From contig JBEKJU010000148.1 of NCBI GenBank assembly GCA_050011095.1, positions 1 through 11,563 on the forward strand: 11,563 nucleotides of DNA, written 5' to 3'. This document shows, piece after piece, positions 1 through 5,447 of the stretch. The notes beneath the pieces were generated by a model, which was not told the DNA's origin, ran no database searches, and saw nothing but the letters and a program-made list of their open reading frames with translations. The DNA comes from JBEKJU01 sp050011095 (GTDB lineage Bacteria > Desulfobacterota > Syntrophorhabdia > Syntrophorhabdales > WCHB1-27). How positions within the stretch are numbered: position 1 is the first letter of the stretch; each line of letters begins with the position of its first letter. The translations under genes and the position numbers were made by a program.

Positions 1-100
1 CGATATGGGTTATCACGAAGGCGGGATCGGCGGCGGCCAGGTTGAGGACGGCGCCTCCCATGCGCCCGCAAGCGCCTGTAATAATGAGCTTTATCATCAT
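1..100 (-). CDS. dapB: 4-hydroxy-tetrahydrodipicolinate reductase, N-terminal part (runs off window)
   Basis: This is the 5' end of dapB, read leftward and cut by the window edge after about 33 codons. The product would reduce the DapA product to tetrahydrodipicolinate with NAD(P)H in the cytoplasm. The visible N-terminus has a beta strand (IKLIITG) followed by the dinucleotide-binding loop GACGRMG (residues 9-15), the family's N-terminal signature. Two ATG codons lie in tandem (100-98 and 97-95). The motif GGGAGA at about 105-110 sits 4 nt before the first and 7 nt before the second, so either could start translation. It follows dapA by 34 bp on the same strand and is the last visible gene of the lysA-dapF-dapA-dapB operon. 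Identification rests on the short N-terminus plus context, and both agree. Confidence 0.9.
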   Translation of the reverse strand, partial: MMIKLIITGACGRMGGAVLNLAAADPAFVITHI

Positions 101-134
101 CCGGTCTCCCTCGGTTTCCTTGCGGTTCGCGTCC

Positions 135-1022
135 CTACTCCCTCCGGAGGAGCCCGTAATCCCTGAGCAGTCCCTTGAGAAAGGCGCTATTTTTGTCCGT
201 GAGGTTGCAGAGCGGCAAGCGGACCTCCTTCTCGATCATGCCCATGTGGTAGAGGGCCTCCTTGGCGGGAACCGGGTTCGTCTCGATAAATATGCCGTGG
301 AAGAGGGGCATCAGCTCGACGTGGAGGGCACGGGCCGCCTCCGGGTCCTTCTTCTCCAGGAGGGCGTCTCCCAGCGCCTTGACGCGGTCTGGAAGGATGT
401 TTGAGAGAACCGAGATGACCCCCGTTGCCCCGACGGACATCATGGGGAGGAAGAGGTTGTCGTCGCCCGAAAGTATGGGGAACGCCCCCTTCGTGAGCCT
501 CCAGATGTCGGCTGCCTGCTGTACGGAGCCCGAGGCCTCCTTGATCGCGACGATGTTCGGGATTTCCGCAAGCCGGGCCACGAGGTCGGGGAGCATATTG
601 ACCCCCGTCCTCCCCGGTATGTTGTAGAGGACGAGGGGCATGTCCACTTCCTCGGCCACCTTCCTGAAATGGCGGTACATGCCCTCCTGGGTCGGGCGGT
701 TGTAATAGGGGGCGACGACCAGCGCCATGTGGGCGCCGAGGCCCAGGGCGATCTCCGTCAGCTCGATGGTCTCCCTGGTGCTGTTTGAGCCCGTCCCCGC
801 GATGACGGTTACCCTGTCCCCCACCCACGTGACGGTCAGCTCGACCACCCTTTTGTGTTCCTCCCAGGAGAGGGTCGAGGCCTCGCCCGTGGTGCCGCAG
901 GGCACGACGCCGTCTATCCCCTCCCTCACCTGGAGTTCCAGGAGGTTTTTCAGTGCGTCCTCATCGATGGCGCCATCCCTGAACGGGGTGACAAGTGCCG
1001 TATATGTACCTCGCAGCCTCAT
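135..1022 (-). CDS. dapA: 4-hydroxy-tetrahydrodipicolinate synthase
   Basis: DapA condenses pyruvate with L-aspartate semialdehyde, the first committed step of the DAP/lysine pathway; it is a cytosolic (beta/alpha)8 barrel. The 295-residue product has the usual family length. Visible residues are GTTGE at 43-47 (pyruvate-binding threonines 44 and 45), Tyr107, the LYNIPGRTG segment with Tyr133 and Arg138, and the Schiff-base Lys161 in AIKEASG, the same number as in the E. coli enzyme. The open frame extends upstream to 1220, but that part overlaps dapF in another frame. The ATG at 1022 fits the family N-terminus (MRLRGTYTALVTPF) and has GGAAGGAG about 6 nt upstream. It lies 14 bp after dapF and 34 bp before dapB, clearly one operon. 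Nothing unusual was seen. Confidence 0.97.
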   Translation of the reverse strand: MRLRGTYTALVTPFRDGAIDEDALKNLLELQVREGIDGVVPCGTTGEASTLSWEEHKRVVELTVTWVGDRVTVIAGTGSNSTRETIELTEIALGLGAHMALVVAPYYNRPTQEGMYRHFRKVAEEVDMPLVLYNIPGRTGVNMLPDLVARLAEIPNIVAIKEASGSVQQAADIWRLTKGAFPILSGDDNLFLPMMSVGATGVISVLSNILPDRVKALGDALLEKKDPEAARALHVELMPLFHGIFIETNPVPAKEALYHMGMIEKEVRLPLCNLTDKNSAFLKGLLRDYGLLRRE

Positions 1023-1036
1023 GCACGCTCCTTCCT

Positions 1037-1852
1037 CTATTCCAGCGCCTCGGGCCAGAGCGTTCCCGCGTAGATCACGCGGGCGCTCCCCTCGAGGTAG
1101 ACGTCCTCGTTGACATAGACGCGGACAATTTCGCCGCCCCTCGTCCGGATATTGACAATCTCGTCCACAAGCCCCTTTTTCTGGAGTATCACGCCGGCTG
1201 CCACGGCCCCGGTGCCGCACGCGTACGTCTCGCCCTCCACGCCCCGCTCGTATGTCCTGATCCTTACGTTCTCCCTGTCGACGACCTGCACGAAATCTAC
1301 GTTCGTGCCCTTCGGCGAGAAGGATTTGTGGTAGCGGATCGGCCTTCCCAACTCCTCCACGGGCGCCCTGTCCACATCGTCCGTTAGGAGCACGGTATGG
1401 GGCACACCCGTATCGACGCTATTCACGAAAAGCTCCTTCGTGTCGAGCTGAAGGGGGTAGTCGAGCCTCAAACCGGCAGGCCGCGTCAACTGGAGCTTCA
1501 CCTTGCCGTCGGCGCGCACCTCCGCCCTCATAGTGCCCGCAAGGGTGCCAAAGGCGATCCGTTCACCGGTGATCCCCTGTATGTAGGCGAACCGGGCCGC
1601 GGCCCTGCCGCCGTTCCCGCACATCTCCGCTTCCGAGCCGTCGGCGTTGTAGAATCGCCAGCTGAAATCGAGGCCCTCCGACCGCTCGATGAGGATGAGA
1701 CCGTCCGCCCCGACGGAATGGCGCCTCCTACAGACCCTCCGCACGAAATCGACGACGTCGGGGAACAGGGCGTCCACGGACCTGTCCCTATTGTCGATGA
1801 TGATGAAGTCATTGCCGCTTGCACTCATTTTGAAGAACTGAAGAACATCCAT
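1037..1852 (-). CDS. dapF: Diaminopimelate epimerase
   Basis: DapF converts LL-diaminopimelate to meso-diaminopimelate by a cofactor-free two-cysteine mechanism. The 271-residue product carries both catalytic cysteines in their motifs: Cys78 in EMCGNGGRAAARF and Cys212 in YACGTGAVAA. The N-terminal substrate loop (SASGNDFIIID, 10-20) and GTNVDFV (182-188) are also present. The start at 1852 has GGAGGGG about 8 nt upstream and gives the expected N-terminus just before the GNDF motif. The start lies only 3 bp after the lysA stop, so translational coupling is likely. The gene sits between lysA, which consumes its product, and dapA. The family is unambiguous. Confidence 0.97.
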   Translation of the reverse strand: MDVLQFFKMSASGNDFIIIDNRDRSVDALFPDVVDFVRRVCRRRHSVGADGLILIERSEGLDFSWRFYNADGSEAEMCGNGGRAAARFAYIQGITGERIAFGTLAGTMRAEVRADGKVKLQLTRPAGLRLDYPLQLDTKELFVNSVDTGVPHTVLLTDDVDRAPVEELGRPIRYHKSFSPKGTNVDFVQVVDRENVRIRTYERGVEGETYACGTGAVAAGVILQKKGLVDEIVNIRTRGGEIVRVYVNEDVYLEGSARVIYAGTLWPEALE

Positions 1853-1855
1853 TGG

Positions 1856-3115
1856 CTACCCCTCCAGAAACCCGGGAATCGTCTCATTGCAGACAAGGTC
1901 CTCGTAGACCTCCCTTTTTCTGATGACGAAGAATTCCTCACCCTTCACGAGGACCTCCGCCACCCGTGGTCTCGAATTGTAATTGGAGGACATCGAGAAG
2001 CCATAGGCGCCTGCACCCATGACGGCGACGAGGGCGCCGGGCTCCAGGGGGGGCATCCTCCTCCCCTTCGCAAAGAAATCACCTGACTCGCAGATGGGTC
2101 CTACGACGTCCACCTTCACCTTTTTCGCCTTCGTCCGGCGGACCGGCAGGATCTCGTGGTATGCCCCGTAGAGGGCGGGCCGGACGAGGTCGTTCATCGC
2201 CCCGTTTACCACGTAGAAGGTCTTCTCGGGCGTGGCCTTCACATAGAGCAGTTTTGTCACGAAGATGCCGCTATTGCCCACGATGACCCTGCCCGGTTCG
2301 AGGATCAGCGTGAGTCCCGCATCCCCAAGCTCCGACTGTATGGCCCTGCCGTACTCCCCGGGATGGGGCGGCAACTCGTTTCTGTACGTAATTCCAAGGC
2401 CCCCGCCGATATCTATATATTTCAACCGGATGCCGCCGGATGCAAGCTCGGCGATCATTTCCTTCAGGGACCGTATGGCGGCGACAAAGGGCGGAATCTC
2501 GACGATCTGGGAGCCGATGTGCGAGGATATGCCGACAGGGACAAGGTACTCAGTGTTTCCCATCTCCCCGTAAAGGCGGCGGGCATCGGACCAGAGTATG
2601 CCGAACTTGTTCCTTCGGAGCCCCGTCGTTATATAAGGATGCGTCTTCGCGTCAATTTCCGGGTTCACCCTGATGGATACAGGCACGGCCTTGCCCAGCC
2701 TCTTTCCCACCTTTGCGATGAGCTGAAGCTCCCCTTCCGATTCTATGTTGATCATCGCTATGCCTGACCGCACCGCGTAGGCCAGCTCTTCCTCGGACTT
2801 TCCCACGCCGGAGAAGACTATCCGGGCCGGCGGGATCGATGCCCGCAGCGCCGCGAAAAGCTCGCCGCCCGACACGATGTCGGCCCCTCCGCCGAGCCTC
2901 GCCATCAACCTGAGAAGGGCGATATTGGTATTTGCCTTGCATGAATAGCAGGTAATGTGGGGTATCCCCGAAAAGGCCTGGTCGAACACGCGGAAGTGGC
3001 GGTCCATCGTGCGGTGGCTGTAGACGTATAGGGGCGTGCCCGCCTCCGCGGCGAGTGAGTCAATGGGGATCTCCTCCGCGTGGAGGAGCCCGTTTTTGTA
3101 GGTGAAGTCGTTCAT
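1856..3115 (-). CDS. lysA: Diaminopimelate decarboxylase
   Basis: LysA decarboxylates meso-diaminopimelate to L-lysine using pyridoxal phosphate. It is a fold-type III (alanine racemase-like) enzyme, active as a dimer whose sites are shared between subunits. The 419-residue product shows the PLP lysine Lys60 (YSCKANTN), SHIGSQ at 198-203, the glycine-rich phosphate loop around 237-241 (GGGLG), EPGR at 273-276, the partner-subunit CESGD motif at 342-346 with Cys342, and Tyr371 in AYGFSMSSNYN. Start ATG at 3115 is preceded by AAAGGA about 6-7 nt away. It is the first gene of the lysA-dapF-dapA-dapB unit. A short GC hairpin (3131-3153) stands just before the ribosome binding site. The upstream region is repeat-rich and shows no lysine-riboswitch consensus that I could recognise. 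Confidence 0.97.
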   Translation of the reverse strand: MNDFTYKNGLLHAEEIPIDSLAAEAGTPLYVYSHRTMDRHFRVFDQAFSGIPHITCYSCKANTNIALLRLMARLGGGADIVSGGELFAALRASIPPARIVFSGVGKSEEELAYAVRSGIAMINIESEGELQLIAKVGKRLGKAVPVSIRVNPEIDAKTHPYITTGLRRNKFGILWSDARRLYGEMGNTEYLVPVGISSHIGSQIVEIPPFVAAIRSLKEMIAELASGGIRLKYIDIGGGLGITYRNELPPHPGEYGRAIQSELGDAGLTLILEPGRVIVGNSGIFVTKLLYVKATPEKTFYVVNGAMNDLVRPALYGAYHEILPVRRTKAKKVKVDVVGPICESGDFFAKGRRMPPLEPGALVAVMGAGAYGFSMSSNYNSRPRVAEVLVKGEEFFVIRKREVYEDLVCNETIPGFLEG

Positions 3116-3217
3116 ATCCGTTCCTTTATAGGCGCTCGCCCGTGCCGCGCGCCCGCATCCATCCCTCTACTATAAAGAACATGAAACGAAAAAAACTGCA
3201 AATGCAATCAACTTGCG

Positions 3218-3252
3218 GATTCCCTGCAGCTTGCTGCAGGGAGAATCTTTTT
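3218..3252 (+). repeat. REP-like strong hairpin followed by T5
   Basis: The left arm starts at 3218 and the right arm ends at 3247. They pair through CCTGCAGC/GCTGCAGG with a TT loop (3231-3232), then a 2-nt bulge, then GATTC/GAATC, and five T follow (3248-3252). Read on the plus strand the form is that of an intrinsic terminator, but no plus-strand gene lies upstream that would need one. CTGCAGC-TT-GCTGCAG hairpins occur as dispersed extragenic repeats in several delta-proteobacterial-type genomes (recollection, not checked). I therefore favour a REP-type element, with terminator activity possible for stray plus-strand transcripts. Confidence 0.55.
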
Positions 3253-3276
3253 CCGCTTCGCTCCGCCGGCAATTAT

Positions 3277-3491
3277 TTGGGACACCCACTTCGCGCGACC
3301 CACTGTGTGGGTACCCCGCGGTCGCCCCCGCAAGCGGGCGCCCCGAGACTCCTGCTCAAAGACTCGCTCCGCTCGTTGTCTTGGATGCAGCAGGGTCATT
3401 TATTTACCCGGGACACCCAGCACTGTTGCCTCCCTCGCTACATTTCGGCCCGGGAGAACGCCATCGGGAATATGCCGTCACTTCCGGAAGA
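3277..3491 (+). repeat. Mosaic repeat block A (GGGACACCC ... CTTCCGGAAG)
   Basis: The block begins with TTGGGACACCC (3277-3287) and ends with the 28-bp repeat at 3464-3491. Between them are short hairpins (CCCAC-TGT-GTGGG near 3300 and CCCGC-AA-GCGGG near 3330) and a second GGGACACCC near 3412. Block B at 4266-4696 has the same left boundary, the same CCCACxxxGTGGG hairpin followed by CCCCGCG, and the same right boundary in the same order. The two look like diverged copies of one composite repeat family rather than unrelated sequence. No protein coding is supported. Confidence 0.5.
3464..3491 (+). repeat. 28-bp direct repeat, left copy
   Basis: These 28 bases are identical to 4669-4696, in the same orientation and 1205 bp apart. 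The repeat starts TCGGGAATATGCC and ends with the perfect 10-bp palindrome CTTCCGGAAG plus A. Identity stops at both edges: the next bases are CCCG here and TCCG at the right copy. This copy lies in non-coding DNA, while the right copy overlaps the DUF2905 stop codon. It could be an att-like footprint or the conserved end of a dispersed repeat family. Confidence 0.75.
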
Positions 3492-3544
3492 CCCGTTTCC
3501 AGGGTAAAGGCCGGACATCATCCATTCGAGAGACAGGGGCAGAA

Positions 3545-3580
3545 ATGGAAAAATCTTCCTTCCCCGGAATTATTTTCCAT
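3545..3580. promoter_or_regulatory. Symmetric AT-rich hairpin / possible operator
   Basis: The perfect 8-bp arms ATGGAAAA (3545-3552) and TTTTCCAT (3573-3580) are followed inward by TTCC/GGAA pairing across a small internal loop, closed by a short pyrimidine loop. The site lies about 180 bp before the small plus-strand ORFs. It could be a protein-binding palindrome or an RNA hairpin. Nothing in the sequence decides between these, and no gene abuts it. Confidence 0.3.
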
Positions 3581-3759
3581 AGTGAGGTAAAAGGGGCCTT
3601 CGCCATAATGAACGTGAAGGTCCTGAAATTACGGGGAAAACATGAAATCCCGCGTCCTCGCGCTCCACGGCATATGTCTTGCTCGGTAATCTGTGCGTGA
3701 AATATCGCTGTTCATCGGGGGAGCCGCGCGCAGCCTCATATGAACCAAAGGAGATCACC

Positions 3760-3882
3760 ATGATCAGTGGAGTTAGGCGAGGAAGCCCTCCGGTTCGTGT
3801 GAAGATCAGCAGGAGTGGTCCGCTCCACCCACCGCCTGTCCGGTTTGCGATGGTGATGCGTCAAGAGGTTCGAGAGGCGTGA
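3760..3882 (+). CDS. Small basic ORF (40 aa) of unknown function with strong RBS
   Basis: I do not recognise this product. It is called because AAAGGAG (3747-3753) stands exactly 6 nt before its ATG, one of the best ribosome binding sites in the window, and because it points toward the helix-turn-helix gene 95 bp downstream. The 40-residue product is arginine- and proline-rich (about 8 Arg) with no hydrophobic segment, and Cys is absent. It begins MISGVRRGSPPVRVK. The frame is open upstream to an ATG at 3679, but that longer version has no comparable RBS. It could be a leader peptide, a small DNA/RNA-binding protein, or a decayed gene fragment whose RBS survives. No close match comes to mind. 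Confidence 0.35.
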   Translation: MISGVRRGSPPVRVKISRSGPLHPPPVRFAMVMRQEVREA

Positions 3883-3885
3883 ACC

Positions 3886-3993
3886 ATGAGACCGTTGTTT
3901 CGTGGCTTTTGCAGCATCCTGGGACGATCCATAACGCAAGCAGGGAAGGAACTTTGCCTGACTATTGGGGAGGTAGATGGCAAAAGACATTGA
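3886..3993 (+). CDS. Possible 35-aa ORF linking to the HTH gene
   Basis: An ATG 3 bp after the preceding stop (TGA at 3880-3882) opens a 35-codon frame beginning MRPLFRGFCSILGR. It ends with TGA at 3991-3993, overlapping the start of the helix-turn-helix gene by 17 bp. It has only a weak purine stretch (GAGAGG about 8 nt upstream) as RBS. The chained layout would allow translational coupling into the HTH gene. On sequence alone it could equally be chance, and I recognise no domain. Confidence 0.2.
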   Translation: MRPLFRGFCSILGRSITQAGKELCLTIGEVDGKRH

Positions 3994-4207
3994 GATGCTG
4001 ATGGATGGCATGCCGGACAGAAAGCTGTTGAGGCCGGCGGAGGTCGCGGCCTTTTTGGGTGTGTCCACCAAGACCATATACCGCTGGTGTGATATGGGTC
4101 TCATGGAAAGCGTCAAGTTGAACAGGTCCATTAGGGTGCCGAGGGTCTCAGTAGTGAATTTTCTGCTGTCTTGCGGAAAAGACGGCGGCTTCGGTAGCGA
4201 AGAATAG
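3977..4207 (+). CDS. Excisionase/MerR-like helix-turn-helix DNA-binding protein (76 aa)
   Basis: This is a small DNA-binding protein of the helix-turn-helix class used by excisionases and MerR-type activators. Residues 18-37 (LLRPAEVAAFLGVSTKTIYR) are the classic helix-turn-helix: an acidic/alanine first helix, the turn LGVS and the recognition helix TKTIYRW. A short wing (MGLMESVKLNRSIRVPRVSVVNFLL) follows. Its length and domain match stand-alone Xis/AlpA-like proteins. GGGGAGG lies 3-4 nt before the ATG at 3977; downstream ATGs at codons 7, 9 and 12 are alternative starts. It is the only confident plus-strand gene and lies inside a repeat island bracketed by a 28-bp direct repeat, so a role in recombination or in regulating a lost mobile element is plausible. 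No integrase or transposase is nearby. It uses AGG and TTG codons more freely than the flanking operons do. Confidence 0.75.
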   Translation: MAKDIEMLMDGMPDRKLLRPAEVAAFLGVSTKTIYRWCDMGLMESVKLNRSIRVPRVSVVNFLLSCGKDGGFGSEE

Positions 4208-4219
4208 CCGCCCGTCCTT

Positions 4220-4243
4220 ATACCGAGTCGCTTATCTTCGCCA
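4220..4243 (+). repeat. Left arm of 24-bp inverted repeat (MITE-like unit)
   Basis: This arm starts ATACCGAGT and continues GCTTATCTTCG. Its reverse complement recurs at 4527-4550 with 22 of 24 positions matching. It begins 12 bp after the stop of the helix-turn-helix gene. Together the arms bound a 331-bp non-coding unit, and similarity does not continue outside them. No target-site duplication is evident next to the arms. Confidence 0.6.
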
Positions 4244-4462
4244 CACCTTTGTTGTCGCGCAACTATTGGGACACCCGCTTGCGCGGGTACCCGGTCGCCC
4301 CCTCCATGGGCAAAGCACGACCCGCTTTGCGCACTGCCCCGAGCCTCCCCTTCATAAAAATGAAAGAGCGGATGCGCTTTCCTCGGCATACAAGTCGACC
4401 CACACTGTGGGTGCCCCGCGCCAACGCCTGCGCATCAAAGCCGCCAGCGGCGGCGGGTACCC

Positions 4463-4504
4463 GCGAAGCGGGTGTCGCGAAATGGGTGTCGCGAAGTGGG
4501 TCGA
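4463..4504. repeat. Three 14-bp tandem units
   Basis: The units are GCGAAGCGGGTGTC (4463-4476), GCGAAATGGGTGTC (4477-4490) and GCGAAGTGGGTCGA (4491-4504). On the minus strand each reads as a GACACCCxCTTCGC-type module, the same core found at 3281 and 4270 on the plus strand. The first unit can also form an ACCCGC-GAA-GCGGGT hairpin. This is a small amplification of the island's core module. Confidence 0.6.
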
Positions 4505-4526
4505 CGCGCCGAAGAGGCGTGGGTGG

Positions 4527-4550
4527 TGCCGAAGATAAGCAACTCGGTAT
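4527..4550 (-). repeat. Right arm of 24-bp inverted repeat
   Basis: This is the reverse-complement partner of 4220-4243, with 22/24 matches (differences at the tenth and twenty-second positions of the arm). The arm lies inside mosaic block B and does not overlap a gene. It is the outer boundary of the putative 331-bp MITE-like unit. Confidence 0.6.
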
Positions 4551-4668
4551 CACCTCCATCTTTCTTTGTTACGGGACCCTTGGCGCACCGCTCCCGTCCT
4601 ATCGTGCGCCATGCGGATACGCCTCCATCCGGAAGCTCATCGCGTTCATCCCTTGCGCCTCTTCTCGT

Positions 4669-4696
4669 TCGGGAATATGCCGTCACTTCCGGAAGA
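4669..4696 (+). repeat. 28-bp direct repeat, right copy, overlapping a stop codon
   Basis: Identical to 3464-3491. Read on the minus strand, its first half supplies the final codons and the TGA stop (4685-4683) of the DUF2905 gene, and the other half is just downstream of that gene. A repeat that keeps a gene's 3' end intact is the usual appearance of an integration site. A dispersed repeat that happens to abut the gene is the alternative. Confidence 0.75.
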
Positions 4697-4895
4697 TCCG
4701 GAAGATAAGGCTCAGTATTATGCTGATCAGAATGCTTGTGGCGAGGGGAAAGTAAAAGGTGAAGTTGTCCCTCTTTATATAGATGTCGCCGGGAAGGCGG
4801 CCGAGATAGGGGATCTTGTGGGCGAAGAGAAGGCCCAGGCCGATAAGGATGATGACGGCGCCGATAAGGATGAGCGCCCTACCGAGGGCGGGCAC
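4683..4895 (-). CDS. DUF2905 family small membrane protein
   Basis: This 70-residue protein belongs to the DUF2905 family, whose function is unknown. The family signature LGRLPGDIYIKRDNFTFYFPL is at 31-51. It lies between two hydrophobic segments (about 6-25 and 49-67), implying a two-pass inner-membrane protein with a short polar loop and a basic tail (FRIFRK). The frame is open upstream to 5069, but the family N-terminus fits the GTG at 4895, preceded by GGGAGG 7 nt away. It overlaps the 3' end of queH by 17 bp on the same strand, so co-translation is likely. The last residues and stop are encoded by a 28-bp sequence that recurs 1.2 kb away, so the C-terminal residues may have been supplied by an inserted repeat. 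Confidence 0.88.
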   Translation of the reverse strand: MPALGRALILIGAVIILIGLGLLFAHKIPYLGRLPGDIYIKRDNFTFYFPLATSILISIILSLIFRIFRK

Positions 4896-5430
4896 GGCGG
4901 GACCTCCCGGCAAATCTCTCGTACTCGCTGAATATGCACCCGCAGTAGTTCTGCCGGTAGACACCCAGCCTTCGCGCGTCGTCCTGCCCCTCCCTCCATC
5001 CTGTGCGGAAGTCCTTGTAGAGAAAGGGTACCCCGTACCGGGCGGAGAGCCCCTCCGCGACGGCCGCAATGGCCTCGTGCCGCTGATAGGTGCTGTACAG
5101 AAGGGTCGTCGTCACGGCCTCGGCCTGCTCGTCGACTGCCCTCCGGAACGTACGTTCGAGACGCATACGATAACAGGCCCCGCACCGGTCCTTGCCGGCC
5201 GCGAGCGCCTTCCTGAGGAATACGTCGAGATCGTAGGAGTCATCCATCATAAGAGGCAGGAGGGCGACCCGGGCGTAGCCGGCCAGCGCCTCCTGCCTTC
5301 TCTGAAATTCGGTGTAGGGGTGGATGTTGGGGTTATAGAAGAAGCCCCTTACTTCGTGGCCCTCGCCCCGGAGCACCTTCAAGGGATAGATGGCGCAGGG
5401 GGCGCAGCAGATATGGAGCAGCACCTTCAC
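4879..5430 (-). CDS. queH: Epoxyqueuosine reductase QueH
   Basis: QueH (formerly DUF208) reduces epoxyqueuosine to queuosine in the wobble position of tRNAs for Asn, Asp, His and Tyr. It is the non-homologous alternative to the cobalamin enzyme QueG. The 183-residue product has the family's cysteine sets: HICCAPC (Cys8, Cys9, Cys12), DRCGACY (Cys83, Cys86) and YCGC (Cys163, Cys165), consistent with its iron-sulfur/metal centre, plus the conserved NPNIHPYTEFQRR stretch (34-45). Translation appears to start at a GTG (5430-5428), with AGAGGAG 7 nt upstream. It overlaps the DUF2905 gene downstream. The upstream gap to ppdK is filled by a 160-bp palindrome, so whether it is co-transcribed with ppdK is uncertain. 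Confidence 0.93.
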   Translation of the reverse strand: MKVLLHICCAPCAIYPLKVLRGEGHEVRGFFYNPNIHPYTEFQRRQEALAGYARVALLPLMMDDSYDLDVFLRKALAAGKDRCGACYRMRLERTFRRAVDEQAEAVTTTLLYSTYQRHEAIAAVAEGLSARYGVPFLYKDFRTGWREGQDDARRLGVYRQNYCGCIFSEYERFAGRSRRARPR

Positions 5431-5447
5431 CGAGCGGCTCCTCTCTT

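Larger units (their letters stand above)
3116..3759. other. Non-coding, hairpin- and repeat-rich stretch upstream of lysA
   Basis: No credible gene is visible in this 640-bp stretch. It holds, in order, the leader of lysA on the minus strand with a small GC hairpin (arms 3131-3135 and 3149-3153), a strong hairpin ending in a T run (3218-3252), a mosaic repeat block (3277-3491) ending in a 28-bp repeat shared with 4669-4696, and a symmetric AT-rich hairpin (3545-3580). The lysA promoter must lie here or further upstream. A minus-strand TTGCAG ... TTTATA pair around 3165-3205 is suggestive, but its spacing of 19 is poor. Possible short ORFs (3142-3507, 3213-3590, 3305-3700) run through hairpin repeats and have no recognisable protein character. 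Confidence 0.6.
4208..4682. other. Non-coding repeat-rich stretch between HTH gene and DUF2905 gene
   Basis: No credible gene was seen here. The stretch is a string of hairpins and short repeats: an inverted-repeat-bounded unit (4220-4550), GGGACACCC-type modules in both orientations, three 14-bp tandem units (4463-4504), a 7-bp perfect hairpin GGCGCAC/GTGCGCC (4582-4588, 4604-4610), and the right copy of the 28-bp repeat from 4669. Open frames across it (for example 4249-4755 on plus, 4263-4559 on minus) encode low-complexity translations of the repeats. Confidence 0.6.
4266..4696 (+). repeat. Mosaic repeat block B
   Basis: This is the longer relative of the block at 3277-3491. It opens with the same TTGGGACACCC (4266-4276), shares a CCCACACTGTGGGTGCCCCGCG-type hairpin near 4397-4418, and closes with the same 28-bp segment. 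It additionally carries modules in the opposite orientation (three tandem units at 4463-4504) and the right arm of the 24-bp inverted repeat. It therefore appears to be block A plus inserted material. The right end runs into the last codons of the DUF2905 gene. Confidence 0.45.

Noticed and set aside
3116..3260. Lysine riboswitch (L-box) upstream of lysA
   Set aside because: I looked for the conserved L-box elements on the minus strand. Only a short GC hairpin and the REP-like hairpin are visible, with no recognisable junction motifs.
3680..3695. Third copy of the inverted-repeat arm (CTCGGTA near 3685)
   Set aside because: Only 7-8 bases match the 24-bp arms, within chance expectation for this length of sequence.
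3660..3720. Plus-strand sigma70 promoter for the small ORFs (TTGCTC-17-ATATCG)
   Set aside because: The spacing is acceptable but both boxes match consensus poorly. In a mixed-composition spacer this is expected by chance.
4463..4504. Short CRISPR-like array
   Set aside because: The three 14-bp units are directly contiguous with no spacers, too short for CRISPR repeats, and no cas genes are present.
4249..4755. 168-codon plus-strand frame through the repeat island
   Set aside because: It runs across hairpins, tandem units and the inverted repeat and continues antisense into the DUF2905 gene. The composition reflects the repeats and there is no protein signature.
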